Positions 25,644 to 35,080 of a stretch of 64,000 nucleotides of DNA are shown piece by piece. Every line of letters starts with the position of its first letter. Within the stretch, counting starts at the first letter, position 1. The stretch is taken from NCBI RefSeq assembly GCF_017433805.1, contig NZ_JAFRGN010000033.1:1-64000 (forward strand). Reading direction: 5' to 3'. A model generated the notes under the pieces. The model was not told the origin of the DNA. It was given only the letters and a program-made list of their open reading frames with translations, and made no database searches. The DNA comes from Butyrivibrio sp. (GTDB taxonomy: Bacteria > Bacillota > Clostridia > Lachnospirales > Lachnospiraceae). Made by a program: the position numbers and the translations under genes.

Positions 25644-26819
25644 TTATTTCGTGATAATTCTGAGTATTTCTATTACTCTGTTAAGAACTGAACCATTTTC
25701 ATTAACAATATTAAAACCATTATCTGCAATTCTACGTCTTTCGTCCTCGTGATTCAGATAATAGGTGGCTTTATCTACCAATTCAGCATAGCTTTTGTAG
25801 GTTACAAGGTGCTCCCCGTCTTTGAAAAACATGTCAATCTCCGGCTGATAATTAGTAAGAAGAAATCCCTTGCATCCAAGCACATCCCATATTCTTTGGG
25901 ATAAGCCACTTGAGATGGGACGCATAGTTATATTCAGATTGATTTTGCTTTGTCTGAAAACAAATGGCATCTCAGTAAGACTGTTTACTCCGCCGTGGAT
26001 AATAACTTTATCTGATATTTCACTTGTTTTGCTTTGAGTAAAAAGATGCAGATTACAGTTGGGAACGCTAGTTGCAATCAGGTTAAGTACTTTTAATCTT
26101 TCTTTATGTGCCATATGGGGGCCTAAGTAGTCATTTAATGCTACATATTCAGAAATATCTCTTACGCTCATGTCAGATGGATAAAAATCATTACTACATT
26201 CTTTCAAAGAAGATACAAGCTCTTTGTCCACAATCTTTGAAAGTTCTTTCAACCCATAAACCTCTCCTTCAAACTGGTGCTCTATTGCGGAATTCACTCT
26301 GGCGGTGATTTTATCTGGGAGATTTTTTAAGTTTGATAAAGGGTCTTTTTCACTGTAAAGAGACCCAACAAAAGAAATGTTGTATTTATAAGAGTTAGTG
26401 TCTCCTAGGGTCTCACTAAGTCTAGCATTTGCTGCTCCCAAAGGAAGGTGAAAAATACACTCAGGGTTCTCATCGCTGATGGAGCGGAATTGATCTTTAT
26501 CAAAAAGAAATATTCTATTGAATTTGCTTCGGATAGAAGCGTTATATATTTCAAAAACAGGACAATCTACAGTCATTGCAACATAGAAAACATGTAGCTT
26601 TTCGCACAGTATTGCTATGAAGGGAAGATAGTTAATTGAAAAAACAAACAGAGGCCTGCTATCAAAAATCATATTACCAAGGTGGTTTATTTTTTCTTCT
26701 AAGGCCAGGGACTGATCCATTCCGTCGCTATCTTCAAGAACCTCAACACCAAGAGCTTTGAAGGCATCAATATAATCTGGTTCGCATATGCTTTTGTATC
26801 GGTAAAAGATTATGTTCAT
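25644..26819 (-). CDS. CgeB-type glycosyltransferase
   Basis: A 391-residue paralogue of the CgeB-type proteins. The N-domain has MNIIFYRYKSICEPDYI, the FSINYLPFIAILCEKLHVFYVAMTVDCP segment, and FNRIFLFDKDQF. The C-domain has SKINLNITMRPISSGLSQRIWDVLGCKGFLLTNYQPE. It starts at 26819 with GGAG upstream and is the first gene of a two-gene minus-strand operon divergent from the SGNH gene. Confidence 0.78.
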   Translation of the reverse strand: MNIIFYRYKSICEPDYIDAFKALGVEVLEDSDGMDQSLALEEKINHLGNMIFDSRPLFVFSINYLPFIAILCEKLHVFYVAMTVDCPVFEIYNASIRSKFNRIFLFDKDQFRSISDENPECIFHLPLGAANARLSETLGDTNSYKYNISFVGSLYSEKDPLSNLKNLPDKITARVNSAIEHQFEGEVYGLKELSKIVDKELVSSLKECSNDFYPSDMSVRDISEYVALNDYLGPHMAHKERLKVLNLIATSVPNCNLHLFTQSKTSEISDKVIIHGGVNSLTEMPFVFRQSKINLNITMRPISSGLSQRIWDVLGCKGFLLTNYQPEIDMFFKDGEHLVTYKSYAELVDKATYYLNHEDERRRIADNGFNIVNENGSVLNRVIEILRIITK

Positions 26820-26885
26820 ATAAAATCTCCAGGAATCAATCTGATTCGCATTACTTAATGATATTATACCAAAAACATGACGTTA

Positions 26886-26898
26886 TATGGTGTATAAT
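26886..26898 (+). promoter_or_regulatory. Candidate promoter core shared with 43459
   Basis: TATGGTGTATAAT (26886-26898) ends in a consensus -10 and recurs exactly at 43459-43471, before another island gene. No good -35 is seen at either place. It lies 44 bases before ATG 26942. Confidence 0.5.
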
Positions 26899-26941
26899 TA
26901 AACTGTGAAGTTGCACACTTACATGTAATGTGAGGACATTT

Positions 26942-27967
26942 ATGGGTATTATCAAAAGACAAATATCCACCAAAGACTTATTTGAAAACATAAAGAGTTC
27001 ATTGCATAAAGATGAATCTTTATTTGATAAGTATAAAGCAAGTGATCTGTTAGCGTGTGTATATACTGACATTGCTGACGCCAGGCAGATTGTGGAAGAA
27101 AATAAGATATTAAATCTTTATGCTACTGTGGAAAAGAAAGAGCAATATCTTGAGAAGACATTGAAGTCTCATGATGCTGTGGGTGTTAGTACATGCTTGG
27201 ATGAACTACTTTCGACTATTGACGAGCTTCCCCCAAAAGAGGTTATAGAGCAAACAAATTATGATGAAGCTTATGAGAGGCACCGCGTTGAAGAAACCAT
27301 AGTTGTACTCGGGGATTCACATGTTAATTTCTTTAGCGGAAATGAAGCATTAACATTTTTGCCTATTGGACAGGAAATAAATGTATCACCCCAGATAAAT
27401 GGTTTTCCTTTTACTGCACTTCATTTAGGAGCATGCCTTGCTTATAAATCTAATATGTATGGCTCCTCAGAAGGATTTTTAGAAAAATTGGACTGGCTGA
27501 TGGAGCATTTTATTATTCCAGGTGGAAAAGTTGTGGTGAGCCTTGGAGAAATAGATATAAGATGCCACGTATTCAAACAAACGATTAGACAAGGCTGTTC
27601 GTATGAAAAGATAGTGGATGATATTTTGAATAACTATTTTGACATGCTTTTATATGTTAAAGAGCATGGATTTACGACTTATATCTGGGGACCAATAGCA
27701 TCACAAACTGAAAGCTGCCCAGTTGATGGGTATCTTCCTCGGGTTGGCAGTGAAGTTGAAAGAAATCTTGCCACCAGATATTTTACAGATTGCGCAAGGA
27801 AGAGATGCCAGGATATGGGAATTGGATTATCTTCAATTTTTGAAAACATGGTGGATGATAACCTAAAAACCAGAGAATCTTTTCTTTGCAGTGATATGTG
27901 CCATTTGACACAGAATGTTTATGATGTAGCGGTAGAAGCTTGGGATAAATCTGGTATTTTAAGGTGA
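26942..27967 (+). CDS. SGNH-hydrolase-like protein
   Basis: A 341-residue protein. After a helical N-terminal 110 residues of no known type comes an SGNH-like domain. Block I reads VVLGDSHVNFF (GDSH rather than GDSL, near residue 123), a Gly/Asn-type middle follows (NGFPFTALHLG), and block V is DMCHLTQ near residue 321 (Asp-x-x-His). SGNH enzymes add or remove acyl groups, including on bacterial glycans. The context suggests glycan de-O-acylation or acyl transfer, not proven. ATG 26942 is chosen because GAGG lies 6 bases upstream; a GTG at 26930 precedes it in frame. No signal peptide is seen, so it acts in the cytosol. Confidence 0.65.
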   Translation: MGIIKRQISTKDLFENIKSSLHKDESLFDKYKASDLLACVYTDIADARQIVEENKILNLYATVEKKEQYLEKTLKSHDAVGVSTCLDELLSTIDELPPKEVIEQTNYDEAYERHRVEETIVVLGDSHVNFFSGNEALTFLPIGQEINVSPQINGFPFTALHLGACLAYKSNMYGSSEGFLEKLDWLMEHFIIPGGKVVVSLGEIDIRCHVFKQTIRQGCSYEKIVDDILNNYFDMLLYVKEHGFTTYIWGPIASQTESCPVDGYLPRVGSEVERNLATRYFTDCARKRCQDMGIGLSSIFENMVDDNLKTRESFLCSDMCHLTQNVYDVAVEAWDKSGILR

Positions 27968-27974
27968 AGTACAG

Positions 27975-29147
27975 ATGAGATATGGCCTGTTATACCTAAA
28001 TGAACTTAAATATGATGATCTTGCCTGGGTATTTGTTAAGAATGGATATGATGCAGAGATTATAGATACTGGCATATCTGTGGACAGCATAAAACCTGAG
28101 GATGCAGAAAAGGTGTCTGATCAGCTTAAACAAAATGGCATAGATATCGCAATCACTATGGATTTTTGTCCTGCTGTGTCAGATGCCTGTCAAGATTGTG
28201 ATATCCCATATATTGCATGGATTAATGATGCTCCGCAGCAGGCGCTATACAACAGATAGATTACAAATTCTAATACTCATATTTTTTCTTTTGATGCTGG
28301 ACAGGTTAAGGAACTTCAGGTAATGGGAGCCAGAGATGTTGTTCATTTTCCTCTTGCTACAAATGTATATAGAAACTCCGGGCTTGTAATCTCAGAGGAT
28401 GACCAAAATCGCTATGAATGTGATGTTTCTTTCATTGGGAGTTTATACGTTGACGATTTTTATGACAAGGTTTATGGATTAGCATCTGATAATACAAGAA
28501 AAGAGATGGATTCTATACTGAAGGATAGTGTGGGAATCTGGGACGGGACAGATAGACTGGCTGGAAGATTATCAAAAGAGGCTATGGATGACCTTCAGAA
28601 GATATGTCACTTTACATATGACAGTGATAATCCTTTCGCTCTTGGTGTGGATAAGTATTTGGTTTCAAGGTTATTTGCCAGAAAACTCACTCACCTTGAA
28701 AGGATTGAAGCAGCCCAGATGCTATCTGGAAGAGATTTTAGGCTATATACCTCTAGTAAGGATTTTGAGATAGAGGGAGTAGATTTATGGCCAGCTCTTA
28801 GCTATGATGAGGAGCTTCCCAAGGCCTATCACCTTAGTAAGATTAACCTTAATATTACGCTTCACTCCATTACGTCGGGGATACCACTTAGAGTATTCGA
28901 TATTATGGGAGTTGGAGGGCTTGTTCTAAGTAATTATCAACCTGAAATCGAAGAATTTTTTACTATAGGTAAGGATATAGAAGTATACAGAAGCCTGGAT
29001 GAAATGGTGGATAAGGTGGATTATTATCTGACTCACGAGAAGTCCAGAAACTTCATAGCACTTAATGGATACAAGACTGTTTCTGAAAAATACAGTTATG
29101 ATGTAGCATTTCAGAAGATGATGGAACACATAAACGTTAAGCTGTAG
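27975..29147 (+). pseudogene. CgeB-type glycosyltransferase interrupted by an in-frame TAG
   Basis: The reading frame runs from ATG 27975 to 29147 with a single internal stop, TAG at 28257-28259 (codon 95). Before it are the CgeB N-domain features (TMDFCPAVSDACQDCDIPYIAWINDAP), and directly after it the expected continuation (NTHIFSFDAGQVKEL, then SKINLNITLHSITSGIPLRVFDIMGVGGLVLSNYQPE). Paralogues read straight through here. The downstream part could restart at ATG 28323 but would lack the N-domain. It is either a recent pseudogene, a readthrough gene or a sequence error. It lies between two intact genes of the same direction. Confidence 0.8.
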
Positions 29148-29162
29148 CAAGGAATGAGGCAT

Positions 29163-30350
29163 ATGAAAATTCTCTTTCTAGATTGGAAGAGCCTTGGAAA
29201 TGAAGACATAGTAAGTACTGCCCAGTATCTTAATCATCACGGATATAGTATAGATATAAAGCTCTATCCTTTTGACAATCACATCGAAGATGATGATAAG
29301 GAGGCAGCAGATGCTTTGGCAAAGGAGATTAGAAACCAATCTCCTGATTTTGTCTTGTCTTTTAACTATTTTCCGCTTGTATCTAATGTCTGCAAGGAGG
29401 CTGGAGTTAAGTATGCAGCCTGGGTTTACGATAATCCAGCAGTGAGGCTTTTTTCCTACACTCTTATCAATTCCTGTAATTACGTTTTTGTTTTTGATTC
29501 TCAGATGTATGAGACCTTTGCAAGTCAAGGAATTAAGACAGTTTACTATCTCCCAATGGCAGCAGCAGTAAGGCGTTACGATAATCTTCCAGATAATCCG
29601 GAAAAAGAAATAAAATACCGCGGAAAGGTATCTTTTGTAGGACACCTATATAGCGAAGATCATAACTACTATGACAGGATTATAGAAAAAGCATCTGATT
29701 ATACAAAAGGTTATCTTGAGGGGCTTATAAAATCCCAAATGGAGATACAGGGCCTTAATCTGATTGATAAGTCGATCTCGCCAGTAGTTATGCAGGAAAT
29801 GATAGATATTCTGGGAGTCAAGCCTGGGTACGACAGCGTTGTTACGTATGAGTACCTATATTCCAATTATGTGATAAACAGGAAGATAACATCTATCGAA
29901 AGAAGTCAGATTCTGACTGATATAGGGAAAAGATTCTCTGTGGAATTGTATACCTCCAATACGAAGTTTGCAGGTGAGGGTATTACCAATCACGGCGAGG
30001 TGGATTATTACCTGAGCATGCCTTATGTTTTCAAGAACTCAGACGTAAATTTAAATATATCTCTTAGGAGCATTCAGAGAGGAATTCCATTAAGATGCAT
30101 GGATATCATGGGATGTGGGGGATTTCTTTTGACAAATTACCAGGAGGACATGCTCCAGTTCTTTGAACCGGGAAGAGACTACGTGTATTACGAAAGCAGG
30201 GCAGATTTGTTGGATAAGGTTGAATACTACCTTACTCATGAGGATGAAAGAGAAGCCATCGCTGAAAATGGCTATAAGAAGGTAGCCAGAGACCACACGT
30301 ATGAGAAACGACTTCAGGAAATCATTAGTGTAGTAATGGGAACTGGCTGA
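29163..30350 (+). CDS. CgeB-type glycosyltransferase
   Basis: A 395-residue protein with MKILFLDWKSL at the start, SFNYFPLVSNVCKEAGVKYAAWVYDNP near residue 80, and the C-domain SDVNLNISLRSIQRGIPLRCMDIMGCGGFLLTNYQED. It closely resembles the next gene, so the two are a recent tandem duplication. ATG 29163 is preferred to the ATG at 29154 because paralogues begin MKxLF. Together with the broken neighbour it forms a three-gene CgeB run. Confidence 0.8.
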   Translation: MKILFLDWKSLGNEDIVSTAQYLNHHGYSIDIKLYPFDNHIEDDDKEAADALAKEIRNQSPDFVLSFNYFPLVSNVCKEAGVKYAAWVYDNPAVRLFSYTLINSCNYVFVFDSQMYETFASQGIKTVYYLPMAAAVRRYDNLPDNPEKEIKYRGKVSFVGHLYSEDHNYYDRIIEKASDYTKGYLEGLIKSQMEIQGLNLIDKSISPVVMQEMIDILGVKPGYDSVVTYEYLYSNYVINRKITSIERSQILTDIGKRFSVELYTSNTKFAGEGITNHGEVDYYLSMPYVFKNSDVNLNISLRSIQRGIPLRCMDIMGCGGFLLTNYQEDMLQFFEPGRDYVYYESRADLLDKVEYYLTHEDEREAIAENGYKKVARDHTYEKRLQEIISVVMGTG

Positions 30351-30377
30351 GAATTGTTTAGATAAGGATAGATGCCT

Positions 30378-31589
30378 ATGAAAGTACTTTTCATGGATAT
30401 TAAAATCTTTTTTGCCAATATGGACATGCTGGAAGCCTTTGAAAGCTATCGTGATGATTCTGGTAAGGCGCTTGAAATCGTCAAGTATCCTTATGATTAT
30501 GATGAGAAAAGAGTCAGAAATGACGAAGTCTTTGAAACTGATTTTCAAAAGGCATTAAGAGAGAATAGTCCTGATTTTGTCTTTTCTTTTAACTTTCTGC
30601 CTGTTATATCCAAGGTTTGCAATAAAGAAGGAGTGATATATGTTTCCTGGATCTATGATAATCCGGAAAACCTCTTGTATTCCTACCAGGTAATAAATAA
30701 GTGCAATATTGTCTGCATGTTTGACTCAGGACAATATGAGCTTTTTAGGAAAAACAGGATAGAAACTGTGGAATATCTGCCACTTGCTGCGTCAACTAAA
30801 AGGCTGGACAAGATGATTCCAGGAAAGGACGAGATAGATAAGTACTCCGCTGATATATCCTTTGTGGGATCTTTATATACCGAAAGAAAGCAGTATTACG
30901 ATGAAATAGCTCCTAAAGTAAATCCCTATACACTTGGATATATGGATGGTCTTATAAGGGCTCAATTACAAGTAGATGGCATGAATTTTATAGAACAGTG
31001 CCTTACTCCGGAAATTGTGGACGACATACAAAAAGCGAGCAATTTGTACATTTACCCTGACAGCGCTGAAACCTTGGAATATCTTTTTGCTAATTACATT
31101 ATAAACAGGCAGGCTACAATTCTTGAGAGAAAAGAAATTCTGACAATGATAGGGGAGAAATATCCCTTAAAGCTATATACATATAAGCAAAATAATGCCT
31201 TTGCGCCTAAGGGAGTTGAGAATATGGGGCCTGCGGACTATTTCGAAGTTATGCCGTATGTATTTAAGCTCAGCAAGATTAATCTTAATATCACGCTTAG
31301 GAGTATTCAGAGAGCGATTCCGCTAAGGTGTTTCGACATTTTAGGAGCGGGGGGATTTCTCTTGACTAATTTTCAAACGGATTTCCTCAGACATTTTGTA
31401 CCAGACGAAGACTATGTATATTATGAGTCTCGCGCAGACCTCATGGATAAGATTGGGTATTATCTAAACCATGACGAGGAAAGACAAGCTATTGCAAGGA
31501 ATGCGCACGACAAGATTATGAGAGAAAATACTTTTGACGTGAGAGTTGGTCAGATACTTGAGATGGTAAAATCTCGTTTGAATAAGTGA
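30378..31589 (+). CDS. CgeB-type glycosyltransferase
   Basis: A 403-residue tandem paralogue of the previous gene. Shared blocks include SPDFVFSFNFLPVISKVCNKEGVIYVSWIYDNPE in the N-domain and SKINLNITLRSIQRAIPLRCFDILGAGGFLLTNFQTD in the C-domain. The two differ through the central region, where acceptor choice would be set. The start at 30378 has AAGG about 10 bases upstream; an in-frame ATG lies six bases before it. The GT2 gene at 31637 follows in the same direction. Confidence 0.8.
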   Translation: MKVLFMDIKIFFANMDMLEAFESYRDDSGKALEIVKYPYDYDEKRVRNDEVFETDFQKALRENSPDFVFSFNFLPVISKVCNKEGVIYVSWIYDNPENLLYSYQVINKCNIVCMFDSGQYELFRKNRIETVEYLPLAASTKRLDKMIPGKDEIDKYSADISFVGSLYTERKQYYDEIAPKVNPYTLGYMDGLIRAQLQVDGMNFIEQCLTPEIVDDIQKASNLYIYPDSAETLEYLFANYIINRQATILERKEILTMIGEKYPLKLYTYKQNNAFAPKGVENMGPADYFEVMPYVFKLSKINLNITLRSIQRAIPLRCFDILGAGGFLLTNFQTDFLRHFVPDEDYVYYESRADLMDKIGYYLNHDEERQAIARNAHDKIMRENTFDVRVGQILEMVKSRLNK

Positions 31590-31636
31590 GAGCTTGAGAG
31601 GTGACTTATGAAGGTGGCGTTGCACAATGGAGGTAT

Positions 31637-32803
31637 ATGTTGATTTCAGTAATTATGCCGGTTAAGAACAACGAAAAAATATTCCCCCATGCTGTAAGTT
31701 GCATCCTGAATCAGCAGTATACTGACTGGGAGCTTATTATCATGAAGGGATGCTCATCGGACAGAACCCGAGAATTAGCGGATTCTTATGCTGAGTCAGA
31801 TGAAAGAATCAGAGTTTTTCATGTAGATGAATGGATATATGAGAGCATTAACATCGGTATTTATCATGCTAAAGGCGAATATATTACTTTTTTAAACTCT
31901 GACGATAAGCTTGCTGAAGATGCACTTGCCATTGCTGCAGATTATATTGACAGGTATGGAGTGGATTTGTTCCTGTTTCCTGTTGGAGTTTACCGCGTCG
32001 ATAGTCAACAGAACATTATCGAAGATTGTACGCCTCCTATATTTAATGTTTTAGATAAAGAACTGGTGCTTCAAGATGCAAAGAGCGTAAGAGACTACTG
32101 GGAAGACTTATTCTTTTTTTCAGGACTTTTACAAAATCAGCTCAATGTGTACAAAAAGAAGGTAGTAGAGGGGATTAGATTTAGAAATGACTATGTGAAC
32201 GCTGACCAGTTGTACAATCTTGAAGTCATGCCAAAGGTGAATTCACTTGCATATTACCCAAAGGTGCTTTATCAGTTTTTGGAATATCAGAAGACTGATA
32301 ATATGAATGCTTCAGTGGGAAAGTTTTATGAATATCATTTCGATATGTGCAACGAGCTATATTATAGAACTTTAAACCTGTTTGCAAGCTATAACCTTGA
32401 TAGTGACAGAGTCAAACACTTATTAAGAGAAAAAAGGATTACAAGCATTATTTCAGAGCTTGAAACCTATAAATTTGAAAACTGCGACATTTCTTTTACG
32501 GAAAAAATTCTAAAGATTATGCAACACGTTAATTACTGGAAAGATATTTTTATAATAGAAAATAGATTTGAGGAATTGGAAAACAAAGTAATTGCTGTTT
32601 GTTACGAGCTTTATATGTTATCTAGACTAGAAGAGGAACAGATTTCAAGCGAAATATATGAAATAATTGTGGGCATAATTGAAATCTTTAGTATTTCGTC
32701 AAAAGGACCCCAAGGGGTAGATATCAAGAAAATATACGGACTGGTAAAGGCTTATAATAATCCGGCACATATCGGAATTAGCATTTTGAATGAACTGTTA
32801 TAA
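31637..32803 (+). CDS. Family 2 glycosyltransferase
   Basis: A 388-residue protein. The first 110 residues are a GT2 GT-A domain: ISVIMPVKNNEKIF at the start, then GCSSDRTRELADSY and an acidic FLNSDDKLAEDA near residue 95 that would bind metal and donor. The rest is helical with no recognised fold, as often follows GT2 in flagellar glycan loci. ATG 31637 follows GGAGG; an earlier in-frame GTG would add 12 non-conserved residues. Confidence 0.78.
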   Translation: MLISVIMPVKNNEKIFPHAVSCILNQQYTDWELIIMKGCSSDRTRELADSYAESDERIRVFHVDEWIYESINIGIYHAKGEYITFLNSDDKLAEDALAIAADYIDRYGVDLFLFPVGVYRVDSQQNIIEDCTPPIFNVLDKELVLQDAKSVRDYWEDLFFFSGLLQNQLNVYKKKVVEGIRFRNDYVNADQLYNLEVMPKVNSLAYYPKVLYQFLEYQKTDNMNASVGKFYEYHFDMCNELYYRTLNLFASYNLDSDRVKHLLREKRITSIISELETYKFENCDISFTEKILKIMQHVNYWKDIFIIENRFEELENKVIAVCYELYMLSRLEEEQISSEIYEIIVGIIEIFSISSKGPQGVDIKKIYGLVKAYNNPAHIGISILNELL

Positions 32804-32838
32804 ATGACCTGTTGTTTGAATGCATTTGAGGGCGAATG

Positions 32839-35070
32839 ATGGAAACCAAGCACAGTTTTAACACACTTGTGGTAATAACTCCCAAGGACTTTCAGAGATT
32901 GATTAGCTTATATCCAAGGCTGGCAGATGCCATAGATTATGGACAGATTCTGTTTGTGGCTGATCCGGAGATAGAGAAGATAATAGATGGCAGTAACTTA
33001 AAGGGAAGGGTAGGAACTGTAGATGAGAATAGTATTCTGCCTTTTGGTGAAGTCCATGCCTGCATGAAGGAGAAAATGAAGAATATCCTGGCAGGTAGAG
33101 ACCTTCCAAGGGGCGTGACAGGCTGGTATTATCAGCAGTTTCTCAAAATGCAGTATTCACTAACTTGCCAGGATGAGTATTACATGGTGTGGGATGGTGA
33201 TACGATTCCCTGTAAAAAAATAAGCATGTTCCAGGAAGAGTCGGGCAAGCCTTACCTTGATATGAAGCATGAATACCATGCTGAATATTTTGAAACTATG
33301 GGGCGGATTCTTCCTGGATTTGGCAAGGTTATAGAGAGGTCTTTTATCTCAGAACATATGCTGTTTAGAACAGATATTATGAGGGCGCTGATAGCTGATA
33401 TTGAAAATAATGACAATATACCAGGACAAAAATTCTGGGAAAAGATAATAAATGCTATCCCTGAGGATAAGATTCAGGACTCTGCATTTAGTGAGTTTGA
33501 AACCTATGGAACCTATGTCGCCCTTAAATATATGAATGTCTATAAACTAAGAGAATGGCATTCCTTTAGACAGGGAGGAAATTTCTTTAAGATAGATACT
33601 ATATGTGACAGGGATTTTAACTGGTTAGCGAAGGACTTTGAGGCTATTTCATTAGAGAAAGGCCACGAAGTCAGAGAGGATAACGCCAATCTTTTTGACA
33701 ATCCTTATTATCAGGAAAAGCTCACTCCCAAGCAGATGCTGCAGGCAGCGCAGCTGGAGTATAAAGAAGGGTATAAGGAAGTATGGGCAGATGATAAGGC
33801 TGCTGCGGAGGCTAATACTACAATGGGCAGCTTTAACGCAGATGATGTGGTGCCGGAAAGTCCAATCAAGTATCTTAGTGAGGATACATACAAGATATAC
33901 AAAGAGCTTGGAGACAGCCTTGTGAGCAAAAATGATAACCAAGCTTATTTGTGCTATGAGAATGCAGAGTTTCTTTGTATGGATGATAATGAGAGATTAA
34001 AGCTTTCGAGTCTGAGAATGGGCCTTATTGAAAAGGGAGGTTTGTCCGTTAACAAGACCGCCTTCATAGTTTTATCCTACAATAATCTATACTTTACTCA
34101 GCGTTGCATTGAGAGTATATATACTAACTGCAATCCAGACAGTTGCCTTCTTGTTATATTTGATAATGGTTCCACAGATGGAAGTCAGGAGTGGCTTTCA
34201 GCATGGGGGAATGAACATGATGAGGCGTTGATAATATTAAATGAGGAGAATCTTGGCTTCTCTTCGGGAAATAATGCAGCCTGCCAGTATGTACCGGAAG
34301 GTTTTGATATCTTTTACCTTAATAATGATACCAGAATGCCAGCTAATGCTTTGTTCTGGATGAGAATGGCGCTATACTCATCAGATGATGTTGGCGGTAT
34401 TGGCGCTCTTCAGAACTATGCTGACGCGGACCAGCTTATGGAAGTTAAGTTCGATCTTCCTGAGCAATATGTTGAGTTTGGAGCAGAAAACAATGTTCCT
34501 ATGGAGAAGCCGTTGGAAGAGCAAAGCAAAATATGTGGATTTGCCATGCTTATTAGAGAAAAGGTCTATCGTGAAACAGGAGGCTTTGATGAGGCGTTCA
34601 ACCCTGGATTCTTGGAGGATGATGATTTAAGCCTTCAGATAAGGAATTTGGGCTACAAGCTTTATGTTTGCCATAATAGCTATATTTATCACGCTGGAAG
34701 CCAGAGTTTCATTAAGCGAAATGATACCAACGAGATGTTCCAAAAGCATAGAAAGCTGATAATAGATAAGTGGAAGTTTGATCCTTCTTTATATGCTGCA
34801 ATGAGCATTAACGAGCTGGAATACATTAAAAATCTCGAAAAAAAGGGATACAAAAAGGATTCTACGTTTAAACTTTTACATATTGGCTGCGGCTGCGGCA
34901 ATATGCTTGGCAGAATTCATTATATGTATCCTAATGCACAGCTATATGGAATTGAACCAAATGAATACGCAAGGAAATTTGCTATCTCATGTATCACCGC
35001 AGTTGGAAGCGAGAGCGAATTGCCATATAAGTTGGACGAATTTGATGAGGTTGCAAAAGATTTGGGATAA
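32839..35070 (+). CDS. Three-part protein: DUF6492, GT2 and a truncated methyltransferase domain
   Basis: A 743-residue protein. Residues about 1-300 are DUF6492-like (MVWDGDTIP near 115, FISEHMLF, SEFETYGTY), paralogous to the gene at 24637. Residues about 400-620 are a GT2 domain of the rhamnosyltransferase kind (VIFDNGSTDGSQEW, LNEENLGFSSGNNAA, FYLNNDTRMP, FLEDDDLSLQI). At about 677 a SAM methyltransferase starts (LLHIGCGCGNMLGRI, YGIEPNEYARKF) but stops after about 65 residues, only 11 bases before the convergent gene. The methyltransferase fold cannot be complete. ATG 32839 has GAGGG at a better distance than ATG 32836. Confidence 0.72.
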   Translation: METKHSFNTLVVITPKDFQRLISLYPRLADAIDYGQILFVADPEIEKIIDGSNLKGRVGTVDENSILPFGEVHACMKEKMKNILAGRDLPRGVTGWYYQQFLKMQYSLTCQDEYYMVWDGDTIPCKKISMFQEESGKPYLDMKHEYHAEYFETMGRILPGFGKVIERSFISEHMLFRTDIMRALIADIENNDNIPGQKFWEKIINAIPEDKIQDSAFSEFETYGTYVALKYMNVYKLREWHSFRQGGNFFKIDTICDRDFNWLAKDFEAISLEKGHEVREDNANLFDNPYYQEKLTPKQMLQAAQLEYKEGYKEVWADDKAAAEANTTMGSFNADDVVPESPIKYLSEDTYKIYKELGDSLVSKNDNQAYLCYENAEFLCMDDNERLKLSSLRMGLIEKGGLSVNKTAFIVLSYNNLYFTQRCIESIYTNCNPDSCLLVIFDNGSTDGSQEWLSAWGNEHDEALIILNEENLGFSSGNNAACQYVPEGFDIFYLNNDTRMPANALFWMRMALYSSDDVGGIGALQNYADADQLMEVKFDLPEQYVEFGAENNVPMEKPLEEQSKICGFAMLIREKVYRETGGFDEAFNPGFLEDDDLSLQIRNLGYKLYVCHNSYIYHAGSQSFIKRNDTNEMFQKHRKLIIDKWKFDPSLYAAMSINELEYIKNLEKKGYKKDSTFKLLHIGCGCGNMLGRIHYMYPNAQLYGIEPNEYARKFAISCITAVGSESELPYKLDEFDEVAKDLG

Positions 35071-35080
35071 TGGCTTCGTT

